A DNA stretch of 64,000 nt from assembly GCA_034670405.1 (NCBI GenBank), contig JAXDDX010000013.1:1730501-1794500 (forward strand). The letters run 5' to 3'. Of this stretch, positions 25,288-34,720 are shown one piece after another. Every line of letters starts with the position of its first letter. The stretch's first letter is position 1. The stretch is from Hoplostethus atlanticus (taxonomy: Eukaryota > Chordata > Actinopteri > Trachichthyiformes > Trachichthyidae). The notes below the pieces were generated by a model, which was not told the origin of the DNA, searched no databases, and was given only the letters and a program-made list of their open reading frames with translations. The translations under genes were made by a program, and so were the position numbers.

Positions 25288-25376
25288 AGTGTGAACAGGA
25301 GAGGGAGTGCAGTAGTAGATTGTGTCTTTCCTATCCGTGTGGGAGCTGCTACTGCTCCTCCCACGCAGCTCTTTCA

Positions 25377-25402
<26 letters not shown>
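25377..25402. repeat. (CT)n microsatellite
   Basis: Thirteen CT units followed by T6. Confidence 0.95.
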
Positions 25403-25407
<5 letters not shown>

Positions 25408-25819
25408 CTGTCTCTCTGCCAATCTGTTGCTCTTTCATCTCAACTCATTTCTCTTGACTACCAATCTGCTGCACGTCACAACTATCCATATACATGTACA
25501 TAGTAGTATATTAGCCATATGCCCTATCTCGGCATTCCCAGGCAATTCAACCATCATGATCCGTCTCTGGTGGAAATTCCTCCCAGTCTCGCTTCGCCAA
25601 GCAGAATGCAAACGTCAGCTTGCTCATCTTCTGGACGCAATCATATACCACATCACAGTGACTAGCTACTGTATGATAGGTTTTGCTCTTATCCTTAGAA
25701 AAACTAAAACTTTTCCCCCCCATTTTCTGTTATTATAACAAGCATGTACAAAAGGCAATATTTTGGATGATGGTGGAAAACAAATTCAGCTTATTCTAAA
25801 ATTTCATTCACAGTGACCT

Positions 25820-25960
25820 TGCAGGCTCTGTGTGGCTGGGCAGTAATGGGGTTGCTAAGGTAATTTAATTACCAGACCCTCCACGGGCAAGGGTAATTAC
25901 TGCTCTCTAAATCCCCACTAATCCCCCATCTGAGTCCCCTACACAGAGTCGGCCCGGGGC
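25820..25960. promoter_or_regulatory. Candidate conserved non-coding element
   Basis: Contains GTTGCTAAGG, TAATTTAATTACCAG, GGGTAATTACTGC and CCACTAATCCCCC. Paired TAATTAC sites in inverted arrangement and a TAATCC site suggest homeodomain binding. Regulatory function is inferred. Confidence 0.3.
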
Positions 25961-26087
25961 GCTCCGGCAGGCAGCTCTGACTCCTATGTCCCGTCCAGGA
26001 CAGGGTCCCTCCAAAAACACTCTGCCCCTGCCTGCAAAACCGATGCTCCTCGGTGGCCTTAGTGATGTAGGATGTGTACTTTGTGTA

Positions 26088-26105
26088 TGTGTGTGTGTGT
26101 GTGTG
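26088..26105. repeat. (GT)n microsatellite
   Basis: About nine GT units. Confidence 0.9.
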
Positions 26106-26639
26106 CTTGTGTACCTGTCTGCCCTAATTCTGCTTCAGTGCGAAACACACACTTGTTCGGTCCCGATGAATTCCTCTCACGTCGCTCTCTCCTGCTTCCT
26201 CGTATGAGTCAAGGGGACTCTCAGGTCAAAAGGGGGCCGCTCATCTCTCCATAAGAATGTCATAATTATCACTGCCGGGATGAATAGGACCTGACCTCTG
26301 TGAGCATCAGTGCCCGGTGACTGGAGAGGGAGATGAGATAAAGACTACCAAGCAGTGTTGACTGCACTCTCTCAGTCAAACGGCGGGAGATATCTGAACG
26401 CCTTCAGATTCAATTGAAAGTAATAATCATACGCACCCGGAAAGATGAGTCTGATTATTTAGTTTCTATGGCGATGTCTTCTCCTGCTTTGTAAAGTAAA
26501 GTGACGTGAAAATTGAAAATTTGGTGGAAATAACCAGATCTTCATTCTTCTTCTGCTACTCTTCGTCACCTCAGATGTGAGCCAAACATCTGCGGTGGCG
26601 CTGGCAAGTGTTGCTGACCCTAGCAGGTGTTGCGTGTAT

Positions 26640-26642
<3 letters not shown>

Positions 26643-26670
<28 letters not shown>
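26643..26670. repeat. (TG)n microsatellite
   Basis: Fourteen TG units, pure. Confidence 0.95.
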
Positions 26671-26854
26671 GTTGGATGGGTATTTTCCTACAGTATCTGC
26701 AGCATGCGTGTGACTGAGAGAAGCCAAGTGAAAGGGGCACCTGTGTGTGTTGAAAAGCGCTCTCTGAATAGCTCCATATCCGAACAGCCTCTTATGCACT
26801 GATAGAGGGATTTGTGGCAGCTTCCTGCCTGCAGTGGAGGGAGAGGAAGAGGGC

Positions 26855-26895
26855 GAGAGAGTCAGAGAGAGAGAGAGAGAAGAGAAAGAGAGAGA
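26855..26895. repeat. (GA)n microsatellite, interrupted
   Basis: GA units broken by GTCA and AAGA. Confidence 0.9.
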
Positions 26896-27013
26896 TTTAT
26901 GAGACAATCATCTGTAATTACGGCTACTTTCCTCCATTAAGTAGGTGTCTCTGTCTTTCAGAGGGAATGACTACTGAAAACACTGGGTGGGTCAAATCAA
27001 TACAACTTGAACA

Positions 27014-27361
27014 CATTAAAGGGGCAATAAGTACGATTCTGTACAACACTGACTTTACGATTACTTCTCCAGTTACTGAGATTTCTGGCTTTCTGGCGCT
27101 TTCCTACTTTTTCCTACTTTTTTTCCATTTTCAACTGTATAAGAACGGAGGATGAGACGAGACACCGGCAAGGTTTCATTCTCAGTCACAGATCAGATGT
27201 TCTGTTGGATCTGTGAAACTCTATTGTGAAAATGCAGCTTTATTGTTTGTGTCAACTGCAGGCCACTGCATCTCGAGGGGTCAGATCGGTAGGACCCTGT
27301 CGATGTCGTCGCCAAGAGAGGTCGATAAAAGTCATCATTTACTTTATGCCCCCTTTAAATT
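27014..27361 (+). mobile_element. Copy 1 of a small MITE-like element family, with inverted ends
   Basis: Left end TTAAAGGGGCAATAAGTA (27016) and right end, read on the minus strand, TTTAAAGGGGGCATAAAGTA are imperfect inverted repeats, giving an element of about 350 bp with no coding capacity. Inside, ACGATTACTTCTCCAGTTAC, GAGATTTCTGGCTTTC, TGTGAAAATGCAGCTTTATTG (quoted in parts) and GTCAACTGCAGGCCACTG match the 7245 and 23843 copies. The TTTAAA or TTAA at the ends might be the target duplication. Superfamily not assigned. Confidence 0.55.
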
Positions 27362-28781
27362 TCCAGATAATGGCACAATGGCGCGAGTCCACCACCGCGG
27401 TGTAACGAGGTAGGGCCACAATGATCAGTTGCAAAAGCTACTTCACTTTCTGAGTCATCACATCCTCTCACTCGGTGGTTGAATGAGACCAGTGATTTGC
27501 CGTGTCTAAAGGCGACCATTCAAATTCTCCTGACATTTAGGAAATTGTCCTTTTTTGTTCACCTGTCTTCTTTTATTTCACTGCCTTTTCCTTCCAAATG
27601 CCATTTTGCCCTTTCCATTCCTCTCTCACCCTGTTGATCCGTCTCGTTCCTTCTAGCTAGACCACTGGCAGACTCCCGGTTTGAAGCTTTTTATTGTATA
27701 GCTTTACTGCCCAGATCTCTTGTCCATTTTTTTTCCCCCTCAGAGTTGGAATCTGCTGCTTCTGCCCCCCGGACAGCACTGAGAGAAAGATTACTTTATC
27801 AAACAGCAGGCGATGTTCTCTTTTGTCCGGGTTTCAAAAATACAGAAGGGTTCGACTTACAATGGAAAGGTTTTGACAAATAACAGTAGAGCCGTTGCAG
27901 CATTTCAAACTGTTGGTGGGGATTTCATGAGAATCCAGTATTTGCTTGCTCAAAAGAAATGTGACAATCCGCAAAATGTCAGGTTTTTTTTTTAACATTT
28001 AGCGACATCTTTGGTGCTAAGCGCTCATTTCTGTGGTGTGTGGTGTGGCCAGTGTATCATTTTCCTTGGATTTGATAAAGTTTGATAGGTGGCACAAACA
28101 CCACCTAGGTAGAAGGTCCCAAAAGCCAATTAACCAACACAGTGAAGTGAGCGTTTAATAGGTTTTGAACAGGATAACAGTTGCTCATTCCATTTACCTT
28201 TGCTAACAGTAAAGGAAATGTTCATTTACAGCAGAAACAGGAAGTTACTCATCGGGGATGCCAGTGTGGCAGCCTTCCCTGTGCCTTCAGAGCTCAGTAA
28301 CGTTGTGTCCTCCTATCCCTAGAGGGCAGTAAACCTCACCCTGAGGCCCAGTGCAGTCATTAGCGCTATCACAGCTGCCTCCATTTACTGTTCAGAGAGC
28401 CATTAACGTCAAAACGACTCATATGCAGAAGGCCTGCTCCCAGTGTGTTGATTGCCAAGTGTTTACTCTCTTTCTCAGAGAAAATAAACTATTATCTTCC
28501 AGGCAGTTTACATTTCCCAGAAAGATAAGCTGAAGGTGCCGGCGGTGTGCAATTTTCTAGCCCCCCAGCTGTGATAGCGACAGGGCCTCTGCGCTGTTGA
28601 GGTGTGCGGTTAGCCGACTTTGTTGGGGGAAGACAACACATAATCTCCAAAGAGGGTGGCCTGCACTGCACAGCTTGGATGCACGTCTTCTCCTGCTCAT
28701 TAGGGTCAAGCCATGAGACTGCTAGGCCGGAAATCTGCACTGGCCACATTGCCTCGTCCAGTTATTGATTCCCCCCATGGC
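27362..28781. other. Intron-like sequence, no gene seen
   Basis: No exon or RNA gene was supported. A CTCF-like word lies at 28316-28329. Confidence 0.5.
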
Positions 28782-28795
28782 CACACAACACACAC

Positions 28796-28837
<42 letters not shown>
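28782..28837. repeat. (CA)n microsatellite
   Basis: Interrupted at the start (CACAACACACACAACAC) and then pure to 28837. Confidence 0.95.
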
Positions 28838-28840
<3 letters not shown>

Positions 28841-28957
28841 CCAGTGAACCAAAGCTTGTGTACAGAGGAGCTAGCTGTGCTGGGTGTTAGTTGGTAATCA
28901 TTAACACAGACTCCCTGTTTGCCTTGCCTCTGCCCCGGCTATGTCTGTCAGCCTATA

Positions 28958-28970
28958 TGTGTGTGTGTGT

Positions 28971-29001
<31 letters not shown>
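28958..29001. repeat. (TG)n microsatellite
   Basis: Broken once by a CTG. It lies 120 bases from a CA tract in the opposite orientation, so the two could pair as inverted repeats. Confidence 0.95.
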
Positions 29002-30359
29002 CCTGTCTGTGCTATGTGCTTGTCGCTCTGTGCTTTATCAGCTTACTTGTATTTACGTACTGGGTCTCTCCAAGGTGTGTAGAGTAGGTTTCGGGGGCTT
29101 TCCAAACACTCACGCCTTTTCTCTAGCATCTTATAGGAAACAGATGTACGGTAGAACATGGAGCGCATTAACGGGCCTTCTGTTTCCTGAGGAGAGGATT
29201 GATTGTACCTGAGATGACCTGGCAAGGAAAACACAGAGGGGGAACCACTAGCTCTTAGATTCCTATTCAAACCACATAGTCGTGACCATACGAAATCTGG
29301 TTCTCCTTTTCAAGAGGGATTTGAAGGACTTGTCTTGGAAAATGATATTGAGACAGAGCGGCGTTCCCCTTTCCATTGAAATAAATGGAGCGAAGCCTGC
29401 GACGCTAGCTCGGGCAGACACACCGGAGTGGCGCTACAGCTCAGTCAGCTAACGTGTAAGGAGTAAGAATTCAAGATAATCTGTAGTCACTTTCACAGCC
29501 TTTTTCCCCTATAATCTTCCTATAATCTAGGGAAATAAATAAATGCGCAACACCAGTAGGAAAATAACAGTTAACATGGGGCATCCTTGACCGACTGAGA
29601 TTCAAAACCTCTCGTATTAACCTGTCACAATTCCGACAAGAAGGACATTCATTACCAAGTGGAAAATTGAATATAGCGGTGCGGAAGTTCCCCACATCTC
29701 CACAAGGTCAGACGCCTGTTGGCCCTCGCGTTGTTGTTGTTGTCGTCATTGTGAACGCTTTCAAATGAAACCCGACACCCCGCTTGGCAGATTTTTTTTT
29801 TTGCTGCCGGTTCCCCTCCGTGGCTTTGCATCTGCTGCCCCCTTTCCTTGGGAGAGCCGAGTGCCACATCTGGTTGGGCTGGAGAGTCGAGGGGACGCCA
29901 GGCACCACGCACCTTGAGGCAGAGCATTAGCATACACTTACTCTGGGAATGCCCTTGACTAGCTGTCTGAAGAAGGGGCGACGTGAGCGGCATCAAATAC
30001 ACCACCGGGACCTGGAGAAGGGACAGGACAAGGTAGAGTGGGTGAGAGAGAGAGAGAGAGAGGATGGAGAGAATCAGAGATAGAATAAACAGTTATAAGT
30101 GTGTATATGTGTGTGTGTGTGGCTGCAGGCTGCTTGTACTCATATAGCCATCATAGTGTATCTCTATGTTTCATTACCATTATTTGTATTTTCACAAAGC
30201 GCCTTTTTCTTTTTTTTCTTTTATGTTCCACAAAAACAAGAATAAGTTAGCGTTGATGATGTGTGGAAACGGGGTATTTGTTGTCATGGAGCAGAAGGTA
30301 CGAGTGGGTGGGGAAAAATGTCAGAAAATACTGTGTTGAGAGATAGAGTGGATGTGTGT
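29002..30359. other. Intron-like sequence upstream of the candidate promoter
   Basis: No exon is supported. Short GA (30043-30062) and GT (30107-30120) tracts are present. Minus frames at 29471-30005 lack supporting signals. Confidence 0.5.
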
Positions 30360-30500
30360 CTGACAGAAGAAGAGCAAGCGAGAGAGAGAGAGGGAGAGAG
30401 GGGGGGGGGAGAAGAGGGAGGGGGCTGGAATAGGTGGGCGGGAAGAGAGGAGGCGAGTGTCACGGACTGAGAGAGAGAGAGAGAGAGAGGAATCGGGAGC
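30360..30500 (+). promoter_or_regulatory. Candidate promoter: GA-rich tract with GC box
   Basis: A purine-rich plus strand with GAGAGAGAGAGAGGGAGAGA blocks, a G9 run and the GC-box word GGTGGGCGGGA (about 30433-30443) lies directly upstream of sequence that ends in a strong splice donor. No TATA box is evident. GA-rich, GC-box promoters are common for genes with dispersed starts. The transcription start is not determined; somewhere in 30440-30520 is plausible. Confidence 0.4.
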
Positions 30501-30713
30501 TGCTTCCTTGCCGGAGCTGTTGGTGTAGTGAGTGTGTGATCGTGAGTGCTTCTTGAACCACCGTGTGGAAAAAAAGGGACGTTGCTTTTTGAGCTTTTTT
30601 ACAAGTGCCAGATCGAGCTCCATCAGCCTCCCCAGAACTTGTCCCGAGCCCTCCCCCCCCTCTCCCCCTCCTGGGATAGCGAGGAGGACCCAGGAAAGAC
30701 AGCGTGCTGCCAG
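30501..30713 (+). other. Candidate non-coding first exon (5' leader)
   Basis: The interval is locally rich in G+C and has an unusually good donor, CAG|GTAAGAA, at 30714. No ATG lies in the frame open through its 3' half (from about 30532), which continues through the join to the ATG at 34718. The 5' edge is arbitrary because the start of transcription cannot be seen; it probably lies within or just after the GA-rich tract. Joined to 34693-34720 it makes a leader that supplies the start codon in exon 2. Alternatives: an isolated donor-like word, or a leader that splices elsewhere. Confidence 0.45.
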
Positions 30714-30892
30714 GTAAGAAAAAAAAAAAGGAAGCGAGATTTTACTATGGAGACGGTGTTGCTGTACAGGCGGACGGCATGGTGGTTCCTTTGTAAAAGA
30801 GCTCTCGTCTCTGTTGCTTCTTTGGAATGAATGCATGGCATGCCTTTAGGTTGAAGAGGAGAAAAAGTGCTGTTTTCTTTTTCTGTGTGCAC

Positions 30893-30923
30893 GTGTGTGT
30901 GGTGTGTGTGTGTGTGTGTGTGT
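30893..30923. repeat. (GT)n microsatellite
   Basis: Fifteen or so GT units with one GG interruption. Confidence 0.95.
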
Positions 30924-32378
30924 TGACCACAGGACAATGGGATTGTTGTTTGGAAGAGTCAGGTCTTATGGATGAGGAAGGTTGAGGTCTCTTTTTAACC
31001 TCTACTCATCTTGGGTGACAGATGTTGGGGAATGTCAGATTCATGACAGATGTCAGGGGAATACTGAGGATGAAAACAATAAGAAATCATTTTCAGATCA
31101 GTTCAATGTTTGAGCTTAAACACTGTCTTGTTTTGCTTCATCCTCATATTGTTAGATACTCTCAGAGAGTGGAGTTTGCTTCCCAACATGCATAAAGAAA
31201 TACTATAGACACTAGAAATACTATATAGAAAAAAGAAAAAATACTGGATGTTCGGGTGACTCATTTTCCTCGGTTCATAGAAAGGTTAAAACATTGGCGT
31301 GTGCATGTGAGTGCCTCCTACGTGTGTGTGTGTGTGTCTACATTTGTAAGTGTGACCTGGCTGGATGTGGCTGCAGAGTTGATAGGATCCATGGCATTAG
31401 TGACAGGCGGGGATAAGCAGCCTCCCACCGAGGGGCTGGGCCGAGCTCCAGATCCACGGCTGCTCTTCAAGCTGGCGGCACTACAGTCACAAGAAACACT
31501 CCCTATTCCCTTACATGGAAGGACGCGGCTGTATTTAGCGGGTTGCAGCTACAGTCCCGCATCGTGGCATCTTGCTTACAGGTAGATTGTAAGCATCATC
31601 ACGCCCCCCTCCCCCCTTTCCTCCCCCCTCCTCCCCCTACACGCAGCCAGTTAGTCAGGACTTCTGGAGTAATCAAATCACTGCACTGCCTTTCTCTGCT
31701 CTTTTTCATTTCCCCTTTGTCATTCCTTATCACTTCTCTCATCTTCTTTTGTTCTCTCTCTCTCTCTCTCCTCATTATCCCAGAAATGAACTGGTCGATC
31801 GTCCATCCCCTCCCTCCGTCCTGGCGGTACAGTACACACTGCCCCTTTTCTATTAGACAAAGACAAGACTGGAAGACCCCGAAGCTGAACAAAAGCTCCT
31901 CTGTTGTTATTAACATTCACCATTTTTTTTTTTCTCTCTCTCCTCTCACTCATTTAGAAACATGAAAGAGAAGGCATGGTTGGCAGATTGTGGGACTTCA
32001 AACAGACCTCCCGTCTATTTGATTCCATTGTCTAACCGCTGGAATAAGCCATGAAAGCCAACGCACGGCTCCAGTCTTTTCAAAAAAAACAATTCGGTTG
32101 GATTTCAATTTCATTCTGACTCAAAAAAATTTCGACCACCCAGATCCCTTTCTTCTCTCCCGAGGTCCAATCCGACCTATTCACATCCGCTGTGCCACGG
32201 CGGCCCTTTGAAAAATGGATTTGAACTTCCAGCAGTGTGTACAGTCGTGGACCATGAGCACTTTCCTCTCACTCTCAAACGACATCCAAGTCGTTTAGGG
32301 AAGCTAGTCTTTCGGATTCATCTTTCTCTTGATGTGCTCAAAACATTCACCGTGTGTTTTCCAAAACTATCGTGCGTA

Positions 32379-32407
32379 TGTGTGTGTGTGTGTGTGTTTG
32401 TGTGTGT
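32379..32407. repeat. (TG)n microsatellite
   Basis: About fourteen TG units with one TTTG break. Confidence 0.9.
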
Positions 32408-34358
32408 CCATAGTGTGCACTGTGTATCCAGCTGTGAGATCTCCCATTGCATCAATAGTTAACGAGCGTCTCTGGCGCCCATTCACACAGTGTTTTTGTT
32501 TATCTAGCGACGGCTCTGCCTTGAGTGACATGTACATCATTATGAAGCTCAAGCGCTAGATTTGAATCTATGCAATGCGCTGACCTTCACACAACCTTGG
32601 GGTGTTTTTTTTTACGGCGGGTGTGTGGTGAGTTATGAAGGAGGATAATGGTTTCTCCCATAAATTTAATAAACAGAGAGAGGGCAGATAAGCAAGGTGG
32701 AAGAGAGGAAAAACAAGAGATTAAATGGGATTGTATGACAAAAAAAAAAAGGCATCCATACATATACGTGCATGCAACAGACATGCTTTTTCATGTGCAT
32801 GGGTGTTTGGGTGCTCTGACCCGTTCACTCCGGCCATAGCCGCGAACCCGCTTTCTTGCCCAGAGCGGCAGCATGAGGCCTCCTTTCCTCTCGCTCCACT
32901 GGATCCCAGTCCGCTCTCTCCTTGACTCACTGCCTCGTCCACTCTGATTGGCCGGCCTTGCCCACTCCAGGGAAAGACAGGACAGAAAGGGGTTGGCCTC
33001 TGATGAGCAAGGATCAGCCGTTCTTTTCACACAAAGTCCCGCTGGATGCACATTCACAATGCGCGCGGGTCTGAATGTTAAAAACACAGCATGGAGCGGG
33101 AATCTGAATGAGGGATTGAAAGAACAGGATATGCTTTTTGATTGCTGAAAGGCAGTGCTTTGGGGAATCTCTCCAGTATCACAGATGTAATTGTTTGCAA
33201 GTGATCTGAACATTTGAGCAGAAAAAGTATTACTGCTATCATTCATTTTGAGGCATGCAATATTCCATCTAGCCCTGCCCGTAGTCATATTTTGCATCCA
33301 TCTCAGGCATGCATTCAAGCTGCCGTGCCCTCACCCCCACCCCTTTGTAGCTGACGCCGTCACATGTGACAGCTCCAACGCAAACAGGGCGTGGGGCTCG
33401 GCAGCCCGCTGAGACCGTGGCTTGTTTGCCTCTTACAGACAGACCGGACTAAGACGAAAGCCCAAACTGCTCCCCTCCAGCCAGCTGAATTCATATCATT
33501 GTCTGTGGGTGGAGCTCAGGCCCCTGCAGCGCTGATTCAGAACCACGGACAGCGCTCCTGTACTGGAGGGGGTGGCAACAAGCAGAGGGGTGTGAAATTT
33601 CAGCACCGCCTTTTCTGGACAGCAGCAACAATCCATCGTCAAGGTGACAGAGAAATTGCAAAGCGGTGCCAAAGTGTAGCCACTAAAAAACTACATAGCA
33701 CTTGTTACCATGCCAGTATGCTGAAGTTGTGTGTGTGATAGGATTGAAGCTTCAAGGCAAACATACATTCTTTTAATCCGTTGTTCTTTATTAGTTGATA
33801 TACAATGGGGAATGACATCGTTTTTACATTTCCCATGCTCCTCAGCTCTGTGGCTGAGGAAGACGTGCAGCAGCCTAATTTATTTGTATTTACGAGGCAA
33901 CGCTAATAGAGTCTACATTGATTGGGCAAATCATTAGGGCGACCTGCTCCTGCCATGAAATAGACTGACATCTGAATTCAGGTGAGAGCTGTGATTTCCT
34001 CAGTGATTTCACCTATGGCTAATCCACCTCCGTCGTGAAGGGGAGATGGAGATGAAGGTGAGGAGAAGGTTAAAGAGTATTTTTAGTCCTCTTGACAATC
34101 ATGCACATGGATTTTGTACACTTGGGCGTATAGGCTACAGGTGCTCAAGACTGGCTGAACAACAGTGAGAAGATTGGTGGATAGTAAAGTATAGTATAGT
34201 AGTTGCAACCATTGTATTGTGCATCTAATCTGTACTCTTTCTAATGTTTTTATTACAATTTAATTTTTACTTTTTATCTTTTGTATCTTCTGTATTGGCT
34301 CTCTTGTTTCTCGCTTTGGGAGAGACTTGACCATGTTCACAAATCTGACTGTCCAAGC

Positions 34359-34384
34359 TTTTTTTTTTTTTTTTTTTTTTTTTT
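34359..34384. repeat. T26 homopolymer
   Basis: A pure run of T on the plus strand. It could be the poly(A) of a minus-strand retroposed sequence, but no such body is recognisable downstream on the minus strand, and no target duplication was seen. Confidence 0.9.
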
Positions 34385-34692
34385 GCCTTAGCTTTGTCGT
34401 GCTCACGAATCCCCCCCTCGCTTCGTACGTGCTCAAGATGAACACGCCCTGCCGTAGCAACGTGCTTCATTTCACACAGCAAATCACTAATTAACCTGCT
34501 CTGGCTGTATTAGATGTGATGTATGAGTCAGTTATGGCTTTGTCCATCCACCTTTTTACTATGTATGTGTGAAGCGTGTTGAAATCACAACTGCATGACT
34601 CGTCGATACGAGACATTTTTGTTAATGTGTGTGCGTGTTGCATACCGTGTCCAATTTCTCCCTCCTTCATAAATCAATTGGGTTTCTTTTAG

Positions 34693-34720
34693 ATCCGCCG
34701 GTGTGACGGTGGCGAACATG
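34693..34720 (+). CDS. Candidate 28-nt exon ending on a start codon
   Basis: TTGGGTTTCTTTTAG precedes 28 nt that end GGTGGCGAACATG, followed by GTAAGAGG. The ATG at 34718-34720 has A at -3 (GAACATG), a strong vertebrate start context, and it is the last codon before the donor, so the exit phase is 0. The exon is CpG-rich compared with its flanks (ATCCGCCGGTGTGACGG), as expected for conserved leader sequence. Joined to the exon ending at 30713, the frame is open up to the ATG, with no competing ATG in that frame. The rest of the protein would begin in a downstream exon. Alternative: a coding micro-exon (frame SAGVTVANM, 28 nt, frame-shifting), or chance. Confidence 0.45.

Larger units (their letters stand above)
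24861..27013. other. Microsatellite-rich intron-like sequence
   Basis: Holds several GT, CT and GA tracts (listed). Frames at 25210-25738 and 26459-26907 are mostly translations of those tracts. The 25820-25960 part is listed as regulatory-looking. Confidence 0.5.
30714..34692 (+). other. Candidate intron 1 of the internal transcript
   Basis: About 4 kb starting GTAAGAA and ending TTTCTTTTAG. It holds GT tracts at 30893-30923 and 32379-32407 and a T26 run at 34359. The long minus frame at 32791-33318 is discussed under rejected items. A repeat-free stretch at 33860-34060 (CTAATTTATTTGTATTTACG, GATTGGGCAAATCATTAGGG) looks like conserved non-coding sequence. Confidence 0.4.

Noticed and set aside
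30321-30836. 171-codon minus-strand frame
   Set aside because: Largely a translation of the GA/CT tract (Ser-Leu repeats) opposite the candidate promoter and leader.
32791-33318. 175-codon minus-strand frame, the longest in the window
   Set aside because: No splice signals, no motif, mixed charge pattern typical of chance frames in GC-richer intron DNA, and a start with no context; it lies inside the candidate intron.
34359-34384. Poly(A) tail of a minus-strand retrocopy
   Set aside because: No recognisable gene body or target duplication on the expected side.
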